DNA of 64,000 bases, from contig JBPOHT010000028.1 of assembly GCA_052035235.1 (NCBI GenBank), positions 1 through 64,000 of the forward strand. Reading direction: 5' to 3'. Position numbers and translations under genes: made by a program. The notes below the pieces were generated by a model. It made no database searches. It was not told where the DNA came from and saw only the letters and a list, made by a program, of their open reading frames with translations. Shown in pieces: positions 45,950-54,290 of this stretch; the stretch's first letter is position 1; every line of letters begins with the position of its first letter. The DNA is from Solimonas_A sp052035235. Its GTDB lineage: Bacteria; Pseudomonadota; Gammaproteobacteria; Nevskiales; Nevskiaceae.

Positions 45950-47791
45950 ATGCCCGTCCTCCGCTCCCGTACCAGCACCGCCGGCCGCAACATGGCGGGT
46001 GCCCGCGCACTGTGGCGCGCCACCGGCATGAAGGATGGCGACTTCGGCAAGCCGATCATCGCCGTCGCCAACTCGTTCACGCAGTTCGTGCCCGGCCACG
46101 TCCACCTCAAGGACCTGGGCCAGATGGTGATCTCGGAGATCGAGAAGGCCGGCGGCGTCGGCAAGGAGTTCAACACCATCGCCGTGGACGACGGCATCGC
46201 CATGGGCCATGACGGCATGCTCTACAGCCTGCCTTCGCGCGAGCTGATCGCCGACGCCGTGGAGTACATGTGCAACGCGCACACCGCCGACGCCCTGGTG
46301 TGCATCTCCAACTGCGACAAGATCACCCCTGGCATGCTGATGGCCGCGCTGCGCCTCAACATCCCGGTGATCTTTGTCTCCGGTGGCCCGATGGAAGCCG
46401 GCAAGACCAAGCTCGCCGACAAGGTCATACCGCTGGACCTGGTCGACGCCATGGTGGCCGCGGCCGACAGCAACGTCTCCGACGCAGACGTGGACAAGAT
46501 CGAGCGCTCGGCCTGCCCCACCTGCGGCTCCTGCTCCGGCATGTTCACTGCCAACTCGATGAACTGCCTGACCGAGGCGCTGGGCCTGTCGCAGCCGGGC
46601 AACGGCTCGCTGGTGGCCACCCACGCCGACCGCGAGCAGTTGTTCCGCCGCGCCGGCCAGCGCATCGTCGGCCTCGCCAACCGCTACTACCGCGATGGCG
46701 ACGAGAGCGTGCTGCCGCGCAACATCGCCAACAAGGCGGCGTTCGAGAACGCCATGTCGCTGGATATCGCCATGGGCGGCTCCACCAACACCGTACTGCA
46801 CCTGCTGGCCGCCGCGCAGGAAGGCGAGATCGACTTCAGCATGCAGGACATCGACCGCCTGTCGCGGCGCGTGCCGACGCTGTGCAAGGTGGCGCCGTCC
46901 AGCCTTTACCACATGGAGGACGTGCATCGCGCCGGCGGCGTGATGGCGATCCTCGGCGAGATGGACCGCGCCGGCCTGCTGCACACCGACGTGCCGACCG
47001 TGCACAGCCGCACGCTGGCCGAGGCCCTGGATGCCTGGGACATCGTGCGCACCGACGACGCCGAGGTGCACCACTTCTTTCGCGCCGGCCCGGCCGGCAT
47101 CCCGACGCAGCAGGCGTTCTCGCAGTCCTGCCGCTACGACGCACTGGACCTGGACCGCGCCAAGGGCTGCATCCGCGCCGCACCGACGGCCTACAGCGCC
47201 GACGGCGGCCTGGCCGTGCTGTACGGCAACATCGCCGAGCGCGGCTGCATCGTGAAGACCGCTGGCGTGGACGAGAGCATCCTCAAGTTCCGTGGCCCGG
47301 CGGTGGTGTTCGAAAGCCAGGACGCCGCGGTCGAGGCGATCCTCGGCGGCCGGGTGAAGGCCGGTGATGCCGTGGTGATCCGCTACGAAGGTCCGCGTGG
47401 CGGCCCCGGCATGCAGGAAATGCTCTACCCGACCAGCTACCTGAAGTCCAAGGGCCTCGGCAAGGCCTGCGCGCTGCTGACCGACGGCCGCTTCTCCGGC
47501 GGCACCTCGGGCCTGTCGATCGGCCACGTCTCGCCGGAAGCGGCGGAGGGCGGCACCATCGGCCTGATCGAGAACGGCGACCTGATCAACATCGACATCC
47601 CCAACCGCCGCATCGACCTGGAGATCGACGCCGCCGTGCTACAGCAGCGCCGTGCTGCGCAGGACGCCAAGGGCTGGAAGCCGGCCGCGCCGCGCCCGCG
47701 CAAGGTGACGATCGCGCTGAAGGCCTACGCCGCGTTCGCCACCAGCGCCGACAAGGGCGCGGTGCGTGACCGCGCCAAGCTCGAAGGCTGA
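45950..47791 (+). CDS. ilvD: Dihydroxy-acid dehydratase
   Basis: A 613-aa Fe-S enzyme dehydrating dihydroxy acids in valine, leucine and isoleucine synthesis. Motifs: AVANSFTQFVPGHVHLKDLG, ISNCDKITPGMLMA, CPTCGSCSGMFTANSMNC with two cluster cysteines, GGSTNTVLHLLA, and the C-terminal TDGRFSGGTSGLSIGHVSPEAAEGG. AGGAAAA precedes the ATG. It is followed by a bidirectional hairpin and appears monocistronic; no other ilv genes are near. Confidence 0.97.
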   Translation: MPVLRSRTSTAGRNMAGARALWRATGMKDGDFGKPIIAVANSFTQFVPGHVHLKDLGQMVISEIEKAGGVGKEFNTIAVDDGIAMGHDGMLYSLPSRELIADAVEYMCNAHTADALVCISNCDKITPGMLMAALRLNIPVIFVSGGPMEAGKTKLADKVIPLDLVDAMVAAADSNVSDADVDKIERSACPTCGSCSGMFTANSMNCLTEALGLSQPGNGSLVATHADREQLFRRAGQRIVGLANRYYRDGDESVLPRNIANKAAFENAMSLDIAMGGSTNTVLHLLAAAQEGEIDFSMQDIDRLSRRVPTLCKVAPSSLYHMEDVHRAGGVMAILGEMDRAGLLHTDVPTVHSRTLAEALDAWDIVRTDDAEVHHFFRAGPAGIPTQQAFSQSCRYDALDLDRAKGCIRAAPTAYSADGGLAVLYGNIAERGCIVKTAGVDESILKFRGPAVVFESQDAAVEAILGGRVKAGDAVVIRYEGPRGGPGMQEMLYPTSYLKSKGLGKACALLTDGRFSGGTSGLSIGHVSPEAAEGGTIGLIENGDLINIDIPNRRIDLEIDAAVLQQRRAAQDAKGWKPAAPRPRKVTIALKAYAAFATSADKGAVRDRAKLEG

Positions 47792-47798
47792 GACCAGG

Positions 47799-47830
47799 CG
47801 AACCGCGGCCGGCCATTCGGCCGCGGTTCG
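47799..47830. terminator. Hairpin between convergent ilvD and MAPEG genes
   Basis: A perfect 13-bp stem (47799-47811 with 47818-47830) with a 6-nt loop and no T tract, between genes ending at 47791 and 47844. Confidence 0.75.
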
Positions 47831-47843
47831 TCTTCGCTACACC

Positions 47844-48230
47844 CTATCCCCGCAGGCAGGCCGCCAGCAGCCACAGCACGGCGGCCGCTTCGGCCAGGTA
47901 GGTCAGCCCGGCGGCGGCCTGCCGCAGGCGGAAGGCCGAGCCCAGCATGCTGGCCGCATGCATCAGGCGCGAAGCGGTGAAGCCCAGCACCAGCGTGCCG
48001 GCCACCACGGCCGGCACCGCGGCAAACTCCAGGGCCAGCACCAGCAGGCCGAAGACGGTGATGTGCTCCACGGCGTTGCCGTGGGCGCGGATCGCCGCCT
48101 TCATCTCGGGCTTGCCGCCATCGCCGTTGGAGACGCGATGGCGCATGCGGTTGCGCGAGACATTCAGCGCCAGCAGCGTGACGAGCAAGCCGTTGAGCGC
48201 GGCGTAAAGAACGAACCATTCGTGCTGCAT
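47844..48230 (-). CDS. MAPEG-family membrane protein
   Basis: A 128-aa protein with four helices and the MAPEG signature: NVSRNRMRHRVSNGDGG, then EMKAAIRAHGNAVEHITVFGLLVLALE. The family includes microsomal glutathione transferases; several bacterial members are of unknown activity. The start at 48230 has a GGGGAG site; the longer upstream frame is not supported. It follows the YheT hydrolase on the same strand with a 31-bp gap. Confidence 0.88.
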   Translation of the reverse strand: MQHEWFVLYAALNGLLVTLLALNVSRNRMRHRVSNGDGGKPEMKAAIRAHGNAVEHITVFGLLVLALEFAAVPAVVAGTLVLGFTASRLMHAASMLGSAFRLRQAAAGLTYLAEAAAVLWLLAACLRG

Positions 48231-48261
48231 GCGCTGCTCCCCTAGTCTGCGTCTACGTCTC

Positions 48262-49257
48262 TCAGGGCGCGCCGAGCCAGCCGGCGATGCGCGCTTCCAG
48301 CCAGTACTCCATGCGCCCGCCAACCCCGGCGGCGACGAAGCCGACATGCCCGCCGGTGTGCGCCAGCTCCAGCGTCACCAGTGGTGCCAGCTGCGTCTCG
48401 CGCGGCACGATGTCGGGCGTCATGAAGGGATCGTCCAGCGAATTGATCACCAGGGTCTGGCGGTGGATGCGGTCCAGGTACTGGCCGCAGGCGGCACGCT
48501 GGTAGTAGTCCTGCGCGTCGCGGTAGCCGTTGAGCGGCGCGGTGTAGGCGTTGTCGAACTCATGGAAGTCACGGGCCCGCATGGTCGCCGCCAGGTCCAC
48601 GCCCGGCGGTGCCGGAACCTTCTGGTGCTTCAGGCGCACGGCCTTCTTCAGGTCACCCAGCATGCGCTGCTGGTAGATGCGCGAGAAGCCGCGGCGCAGC
48701 CGGTCCACGCATTCGTGCAGGCGAAAGGGCACGCTGGCCGCCACCACCCGGTCCGGCAGCGCGTCCGGCCCTTCCTCGCTCATCGCCTTGAGCAGCACGT
48801 TGCCGCCCAGCGACCAGCCCACCGCCGCCAGGCGCACGCCCGGCTCCCGCGCATGCAGTTGCTGCCACAGCCAGCGCAGGTCGGCGGTGTCGCCGTGGTT
48901 GTAGAGTCGCGGCGTCAGGTTGGGCTCGCCGGCGCCGCGCAACAGCAGGATGGCGATGCGCCAGCCCTGCGCCGACAGGCGCTGCGCCAGGCCGCGCAGG
49001 TACTTGGACTGGAAGCCGCCGGTGAGGCCGTGGATCAGCACGGCGATGGAGGCGCCGGCGTTCTGCTCACCGCTCCAGCCGACATCGATGAAATCCCCAT
49101 CCGGCGTCTGCAGGCGCTCCACCCGCAGCGGCATCTCCGGCGGGCTGCGCAGCAGGAAGGGGCTCAGGGTCTGCAGGTGCGGATTGCGCAGCAGCGGATG
49201 CGCGCGGAATTCACTGCGGATGACGCGGCCGTGGGCCGCGCGGGCGTCATCGGACAT
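48262..49257 (-). CDS. YheT-family alpha/beta hydrolase
   Basis: A 331-aa serine hydrolase of the YheT/ABHD1-3 group. Opening LLRNPHLQTLSPFLLR, oxyanion HGLTGGFQSKYLRGLA, nucleophile elbow GWSLGGN (G-x-S-x-G), and late acid/His residues in LDDPFMTPD and HTGGHVGF. Possible esterase or lipase acting on lipids. The start overlaps the stop of dusB (TGATG), so the two are coupled. Confidence 0.9.
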   Translation of the reverse strand: MSDDARAAHGRVIRSEFRAHPLLRNPHLQTLSPFLLRSPPEMPLRVERLQTPDGDFIDVGWSGEQNAGASIAVLIHGLTGGFQSKYLRGLAQRLSAQGWRIAILLLRGAGEPNLTPRLYNHGDTADLRWLWQQLHAREPGVRLAAVGWSLGGNVLLKAMSEEGPDALPDRVVAASVPFRLHECVDRLRRGFSRIYQQRMLGDLKKAVRLKHQKVPAPPGVDLAATMRARDFHEFDNAYTAPLNGYRDAQDYYQRAACGQYLDRIHRQTLVINSLDDPFMTPDIVPRETQLAPLVTLELAHTGGHVGFVAAGVGGRMEYWLEARIAGWLGAP

Positions 49258-50264
49258 CAGGCGACCTCGGGCAATGCCGGCTGGCTCAGGAACTCGTCGA
49301 CGCAGCGGCGCTGCTCGACGACGTCGGTCAGGCGATTCACCGCCTGCCAGAAAGTGGCTGCGCCAGGTTCGGCCTGGCAGTACCACTGGATGTGCTTGCG
49401 CGCCACGCGCACACCGCGGCCCTCGCCGTAGAAGGCGTAGAGCGCGTCGAGATGCTCCAGCAGCCAGCGGCTCTGCTCGAAGCGCGTAGCCGGCGGCAGC
49501 TTCTCGCCGGTGGCCAGGTAGTGCGCAATTTCGCGGAAGATCCAGGGCCGGCCCTGCGCGGCACGGCCGACCATCACCGCATCGCAGCCGGTATGGTCCA
49601 GCACCTGCTTCGCCTTCTCCGGCGAGTCGATGTCGCCGTTGGCGATCACCGGGATGCGCAGCGCCTGCTTGATCGCGGCAATGGTGTCGTACTCGGCGAA
49701 GCCCTCGTACTGGTCCTCGCGCGTGCGGCCATGCACCACCAGCGACTGGATGCCGCTGTCCTCGGCGATGCGCGCGATGACCAGGCCGTTGCGGTGGGCC
49801 CGCGCCCAGCCGGTGCGGATCTTCAGCGTCACGGGCACGTCCACCGCGCCGACCACGGCGCTGCAGATGCGCGCCACCAGAGCCTCGTCGCGCATCAGCG
49901 CCGAGCCGGAATCGACCTTGCAGACCTTCTTGGCCGGGCAGCCCATGTTGATGTCGATGATCTGCGCGCCCTGGTCGACGTTGACGCGCGCGGCCTGGGC
50001 CATCTGCTCCGGGTCGTAGCCGGCGATCTGCACCGAGATCGGCCCCGGCTCGCCGGCATGGTCGCGGCGCAGGCGCGACTTCTCCGTGTGCCAGAGGCTG
50101 GCATCGGAGGTCGTCATCTCGGAGACGGCCAGGCCCGCGCCGAGCCGCTTGCACAGCTGGCGGAAGGGCCGGTCGGTGACGCCAGCCATGGGGGCGAGCA
50201 CAACCGGCGGGTCGATACGGTAGCCGCCGATCTGCAGGAACTTCGGGTTATCCACAGACGCCAT
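49257..50264 (-). CDS. dusB: tRNA-dihydrouridine synthase B
   Basis: A 335-aa FMN enzyme reducing specific uridines in tRNA. Motifs: VVLAPMAGVTDRPFRQLCKRLGAGLAVSEM, NMGCPAKKVCK with the catalytic Cys, GRTREDQYEG, ANGDIDSPEKA and GRAAQGRPWIFREI. I chose the ATG at 50264 (MASVDNPKFLQIG). In many gammaproteobacteria dusB is followed by fis; here the next gene is yheT and no fis is seen. Confidence 0.93.
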   Translation of the reverse strand: MASVDNPKFLQIGGYRIDPPVVLAPMAGVTDRPFRQLCKRLGAGLAVSEMTTSDASLWHTEKSRLRRDHAGEPGPISVQIAGYDPEQMAQAARVNVDQGAQIIDINMGCPAKKVCKVDSGSALMRDEALVARICSAVVGAVDVPVTLKIRTGWARAHRNGLVIARIAEDSGIQSLVVHGRTREDQYEGFAEYDTIAAIKQALRIPVIANGDIDSPEKAKQVLDHTGCDAVMVGRAAQGRPWIFREIAHYLATGEKLPPATRFEQSRWLLEHLDALYAFYGEGRGVRVARKHIQWYCQAEPGAATFWQAVNRLTDVVEQRRCVDEFLSQPALPEVA

Positions 50265-50385
50265 TGTACCCCCGGGCCCCTGCGTCACGGCATGGCCCGG
50301 CAGACCACCGGCCGTCCCGGGAGGACGTGTCGCGGCGACGGCGCGAGCGTGTAGCATCGGCGCAAACCTGCCCCCGTTGCCGCCG

Positions 50386-51096
50386 ATGGCCCGTCCTGAC
50401 CCTTCCGAAGTCGCCTCGCCCTCCATGTTCCTGCTGCTGTCCGAGCTGCGCATCGGCGCCGAGGTGGCCCAGCATTTCCTGCGCGGCCTGAGCGTGCGCG
50501 GGCTGCCGCGCGGTCGCGGCGAGCCGGTGATGGTGATCCCCGGCTTCGGCGCCAGCGACGTCAACACCGCGGCGCTGCGCCGCGCGCTGAACCAGCTCGG
50601 CTACGAGGCCGTGGGCTGGGGCTGCGGCCGCAACATGGGCATGCGCCCGCAGGTCCGCGACCGCCTCGCGCAGAGCCTGCGCTCGCTGTGCGAGGAGCGC
50701 GGCCAGAAGGTCACGCTGATCGGCTGGAGCCTGGGCGGCGTGTTCGCCCGCGAGATGGCCCGCCACCAGCCGCAATGCGTGCGCCGCGTCTTCACGCTGG
50801 GCAGCCCCTTCAACGGCCACCCCAATGCCAACAACCTGGTGAAGCTGTTCGGGCTGATGAATCCCAAGATGCGTGGCACGCCCGACCTGGACGGCTTCCG
50901 CCGCCGCATCCCGGCGCCGCCGGTGCCCTGCATCGCGATCCACACCAAGAGCGACGGCATCGTTGCTTGGCAGTGCTCGGTGGAAACCGAGGGCGCGCAG
51001 ATCGAGAACGTGGAGGTGCGCGGCACGCACTTCGGCCTGCCGATCAACTCGCAGGTGCTTAAGGTGATCGCCGAGCGGATGGCTGAAGCGGATTAG
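50386..51096 (+). CDS. Alpha/beta hydrolase, lipase-like
   Basis: A 236-aa hydrolase with a GRGEPVMVIPGFGASDVNTAALRRAL opening, an Arg-rich middle, the nucleophile elbow IGWSLGGVFARE, and later SPFNGHPNANN and HTKSDGIVAW (acid) with a final His in RGTHFGLPIN. It resembles PGAP1-like or triacylglycerol-lipase-like proteins without a signal peptide. Divergent from dusB. The ATG at 50386 is preferred to a TTG three codons upstream. Confidence 0.82.
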   Translation: MARPDPSEVASPSMFLLLSELRIGAEVAQHFLRGLSVRGLPRGRGEPVMVIPGFGASDVNTAALRRALNQLGYEAVGWGCGRNMGMRPQVRDRLAQSLRSLCEERGQKVTLIGWSLGGVFAREMARHQPQCVRRVFTLGSPFNGHPNANNLVKLFGLMNPKMRGTPDLDGFRRRIPAPPVPCIAIHTKSDGIVAWQCSVETEGAQIENVEVRGTHFGLPINSQVLKVIAERMAEAD

Positions 51097-51249
51097 GCGA
51101 ATGTCCGGTGGACATTCGCCCCGCTGAAGGCCCGGCCAAGGATGGCCGGGCGGGGGCCGAATGGGCGAGCTGCCGCCTCGCCATGGACGGCGCGCCGGAC
51201 ATGCTGGCCTGCCCGTTCGCGTGAACGCCAGGCAAGTGCCCGGCTCCGC
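51096..51249. repeat. Hairpin-rich intergenic element
   Basis: An 11-bp perfect palindrome (51096-51120, arms GGCGAATGTCC and GGACATTCGCC) is followed by a 9-bp one (51130-51151, GCCCGGCCA/TGGCCGGGC), then two shorter stems before 51220. It lies between convergent genes. It could be a dispersed repeat, a double terminator or a structured RNA; no second copy is in the window. Confidence 0.55.
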
Positions 51250-52530
51250 CTAGACCCGCTCGAACGCGACCGCGAAGAAACCGTCCGTACCGTGCCGCTG
51301 CGGCAACAGCCGTAGTTCCGCACCCTCCCAGTCCGCACCCGCCGCGCGCAGGATCGCCCCGGCGTCGGCGCGGTGGTATTCCGGGTGCGCCGCCAGGAAG
51401 GCGGCCACCACCTCGTCGTTCTCCACCGCCATCAGGCTGCAGGTCGCGTAGACCAGGCGCCCGCCGTTGCGCGGCAGCCGCGCCGCGTCGTCGAGGATCT
51501 GCAGCTGCAGGGCCTGCAGCGCCGCGAAGTCCGGCTCGCGCAGCCGCAACTCCGGGTTGCGCCGCCAGATGCCGGTGGCCGAGCAGGGCGCATCCACCAG
51601 CACCGCGTCACAACGGCCGGCGAGCCGCTCCAGGGCCTCGGCATCGGGCAGGGCCAGGCCGCTGACGCCGTTCACGCCGGCACGCTCCAGGCGCGGTCGC
51701 AGTTTCTTCAGGCGCGACGCACTGATGTCACAGGCCAGCAGTTCGCCCTGGTCCTGCATCTGCGCCGCCAGCGCCAGCGTCTTGCCACCCGCGCCGGCGC
51801 AGTAGTCCACCACCCGCTCGCCCGGCCGCACCGCCGTCAGCAATGCAATCAGCTGGCTGCCCTCGTCCTGCGGCTCCACCCAGCCCTCGCGAAAGCTGCC
51901 GAGATTCTGCAGCGGCGCACGGCCGGACAGGCGCAGACCCAGCGGCGAGCGCGGCGTCGGCTCCGCCGCCACCCCCTCCTCCGCCAGCCGCTGCCGTGCC
52001 GACTCACGCGTGGCCTTGAGCCGGTTGACCCGCAGGTCCACCTGCGCCTGGCCACGCAGGGCCTGCGCCAGCGCCGCGGTCTCCTCCTCGCCGTATTGCG
52101 CAACCAGCAGGGCATGACAGGCATCCGGCAGGTTGTCGCGTTGCGCGGGCGTCAGCGTCGCCGGGTCGAAGTCCGCCAGGCGCTGCGCCAGCAGGGGCGC
52201 AGCTGGCACGCCCCAGTCCGCCAGCGTCGCCGCTTCGGCCTGTACCAGATCCAGCAGGCGCAGCACGCAGAGCGCGCCGGCGTCGGCACTGGCCTCGCCG
52301 GCGATGGCCTGCAGGCGGCGCAGGTCGCGCAGCACGCCGTAGACCAGATCGCCGATGCGCGCGCGGTCGCGCGAACCGCACTGGCGGTTGGCGCGGAACA
52401 GCTCCTGCAGGATCGCATCCGCCGGGCGCTGCGCCGCCAGGATCGCTTCCAGGGCCTGTCGCGCCAGCAGTAACTGCGCCCGGCGCAGGCTCGGAGCGGA
52501 AGTTGTTACGGAATCGCTCAACGAACTCAT
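51250..52530 (-). CDS. rsmB: 16S rRNA m5C967 methyltransferase RsmB
   Basis: A 426-aa enzyme methylating C967 of 16S rRNA. N-terminal NusB-like helical domain (about residues 15-150; RRAQLLLARQALEAIL and RDRARIGDLVYGVLRDLRRL), then a RsmB/NOP2 catalytic domain with VVDYCAGAGGKTLALA, LVDAPCSATGIWRRNPE and YATCSLM carrying the two catalytic cysteines. No fmt, def or trk gene is beside it, unlike the common fmt-rsmB order. Confidence 0.93.
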   Translation of the reverse strand: MSSLSDSVTTSAPSLRRAQLLLARQALEAILAAQRPADAILQELFRANRQCGSRDRARIGDLVYGVLRDLRRLQAIAGEASADAGALCVLRLLDLVQAEAATLADWGVPAAPLLAQRLADFDPATLTPAQRDNLPDACHALLVAQYGEEETAALAQALRGQAQVDLRVNRLKATRESARQRLAEEGVAAEPTPRSPLGLRLSGRAPLQNLGSFREGWVEPQDEGSQLIALLTAVRPGERVVDYCAGAGGKTLALAAQMQDQGELLACDISASRLKKLRPRLERAGVNGVSGLALPDAEALERLAGRCDAVLVDAPCSATGIWRRNPELRLREPDFAALQALQLQILDDAARLPRNGGRLVYATCSLMAVENDEVVAAFLAAHPEYHRADAGAILRAAGADWEGAELRLLPQRHGTDGFFAVAFERV

Positions 52531-52632
52531 GGAGAAGCCTTAAGTCCTTGCCGGCAATGACTACCGGTCTTCTGTGGAACCAAGATATCGAATGGCCGGC
52601 GAACTACCGTTCGTCGGATATTTCATCACACT

Positions 52633-52655
52633 GCGACACAACCTATTGTGTTCGC
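52633..52655 (+). promoter_or_regulatory. Hairpin in the leader or promoter of the 19-aa gene
   Basis: GCGACACAA pairs with TTGTGTTCGC with one bulge around CCTA. A TATCAAT at 52672-52678 could be the -10 of a promoter for the small gene at 52746, with no clear -35. The spacer 52531-52745 is clearly more AT-rich than its surroundings and holds no other gene. Confidence 0.4.
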
Positions 52656-52745
52656 AAAATGCTGCTGACACTATCAATGCGGGTGGTGGATCACAGACGG
52701 AGGGTCTGCGTTTCTGGCCACTTTTTCTGGCAATTGGAGGCTGTC

Positions 52746-52805
52746 ATGGCTGCTAAGAAAGCTGCTAAGAAGGCTGCACCGAAGAAAGCTGCTAAGAAGA
52801 AGTAA
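52746..52805 (+). CDS. 19-residue Lys/Ala-rich peptide (histone H1-tail-like)
   Basis: Sequence MAAKKAAKKAAPKKAAKKK: nine Lys and eight Ala in AAKK units, identical in style to histone H1-like C-terminal tails of some bacteria but with nothing else attached. GGAGG (52736-52740) lies 5 nt before the ATG. Seven of eight Ala codons are GCT and one GCA, none GCC or GCG, unlike every neighbour in this GC-rich DNA; this suggests high expression or a distinct origin. A strong terminator follows 28 nt after the stop. Likely binds DNA or RNA by charge; an in-frame upstream extension to 52503 has no Shine-Dalgarno site and overlaps rsmB. Confidence 0.7.
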   Translation: MAAKKAAKKAAPKKAAKKK

Positions 52806-52833
52806 GCGTCAAACCCACTGCATTGAAAGACCT

Positions 52834-52870
52834 GCGCGGCAGTCTCCACAGACTGTCGCGCTTTTCTTTT
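52834..52870 (+). terminator. Terminator of the 19-aa gene
   Basis: A 12-bp stem with one G-U pair (52834-52845 with 52850-52861), a 4-nt loop and TTTTCTTTT. One of the strongest terminators in the window. Confidence 0.92.
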
Positions 52871-52930
52871 GTGCGCCGGTTGGCCGGAACCGGTGATACA
52901 TTTCCTCCATAGACCGTTGCTGGAGGGGTT

Positions 52931-54106
52931 ATGGGGAACAAGACGGCATTGATCGTGGATGACTCACGCTCGGCGCGCTTCGCGCTGCGGCGTCACCTCG
53001 AACATCATGCCTACAAGGTGGACACCGCGGAAAGCGCGGAGGAAGCCTACAGCTTTCTCAAGGACCACCAGCCGGAGGTGATTTTCCTCGATCACGTCAT
53101 GCCGGGCACCGACGGCTTCACCGCCCTGCAGCACATCAAGGAAGATCCCACCACGGTCTACATCCCCGTGGTGATCTGCTCGTCCAACGAAGGCGCGGAA
53201 TTCAACGCCGAGGCGCGTGCCAAGGGCGCCTCCGACGTGCTGCAGAAACCTCCCACCACCGAGCAGCTGACGCGCGTGCTGGAAAACCTGCAGAGCTTCG
53301 CCGCCGAGCTGAAGAGCGCCCGGCCGATGGCCGCCGCAGTCCCGGCCTCCGGCAAGGTCACCAGCCTGCGCGAACCCGACGTCACCATCGGCCAGGCCGT
53401 GTTCAGCGCGCTGCGCGATACCCTGCCTGTCGCCCCCGCCGCGCCGCCTCCGACCGCACCAGCCCCGGCTCCGGTCGTCAGCGCAGCACCGCCCGTGCCT
53501 GCCATCACCCCCGCACCGGTCGCCGCAGCATCGGCGGCCGACGTCCAGGCCCTGCCTGCCGCCCTGCGTGACCAGCTCGAGTCGCGCCTCAAGAAGCTGA
53601 CGCAGGACGTCTTCCACCAGGTCTCCGAGATCAAGGCCAACCTCGCCGTGGTGGAATCGCGCCTGCGCGATCCCGACGAAGACCGCCAGCTGCTGGAAAG
53701 CGCCGCCCGCGACGGCATGCGCGACCTGCAGCAGCGCGTGGAATGGCTGGAAACCCGCATCGACGCGCGCTTCGAAGAGCTGCAGGTCCGGGTCGAGACC
53801 TTGCTGCAGGAGCAGCTGCAGCAACAGCATCGCCAGATGCAGGAGCAATTGCTGCAGCACCAGCGCCACGTGCAGGAACAGATGCAGCAGCAGCTGGCCC
53901 AGCACAACCAGCTGCTCGCCCGCGTCGAAGGCCTGGCCCACTCGCAGCAGGCCCAGTCCACCCGCATCGGCGAGGTCGTGCAGCAGGCCCGCGCCGCCGC
54001 CTCCGAGGAAGCCCACAACGCCAGCGAGCGCACCGTGATGTCGGCGGCCGCGCGCATCGCGGACCAGTTGGCGGATTCGATTGCGAAGGCCTTGGGGCGG
54101 AAGTGA
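52931..54106 (+). CDS. Response-regulator receiver domain fused to a long coiled coil
   Basis: A 391-aa protein. REC domain (1-125): acidic pair Asp10-Asp11, phospho-acceptor Asp54 in VIFLDHVMPGTDG, Ser84/85, and Lys106 in LQKPP. A Pro/Ala linker (about 160-205) leads to a helical region (210-391) rich in Gln, with heptads such as EQLQQQHRQMQEQLLQHQRHVQEQM. There is no DNA-binding or enzymatic output, so it probably works by phosphorylation-dependent assembly, as in FrzS- or FimX-like localisation proteins. No histidine kinase is nearby. The polar, low-complexity tail is unusual; no family recognised beyond REC. Confidence 0.85.
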   Translation: MGNKTALIVDDSRSARFALRRHLEHHAYKVDTAESAEEAYSFLKDHQPEVIFLDHVMPGTDGFTALQHIKEDPTTVYIPVVICSSNEGAEFNAEARAKGASDVLQKPPTTEQLTRVLENLQSFAAELKSARPMAAAVPASGKVTSLREPDVTIGQAVFSALRDTLPVAPAAPPPTAPAPAPVVSAAPPVPAITPAPVAAASAADVQALPAALRDQLESRLKKLTQDVFHQVSEIKANLAVVESRLRDPDEDRQLLESAARDGMRDLQQRVEWLETRIDARFEELQVRVETLLQEQLQQQHRQMQEQLLQHQRHVQEQMQQQLAQHNQLLARVEGLAHSQQAQSTRIGEVVQQARAAASEEAHNASERTVMSAAARIADQLADSIAKALGRK

Positions 54107-54290
54107 AGCCCCGAGCAGCGTGGAGGGGTCCCGGCGCTAGAGCGCTGGGAATCTTAGCGTCGCGAGTGGGCGGCGGAAGTTCACGACTCTAGCTGCCACC
54201 CGGCAGGCGTAGAAGCCAGAGATCGGAGCCTCACCTCCCGCACTACCGGTTCTGCGCCGCTGTTGGCACAGGTTCGGCCACAACCTTGGC

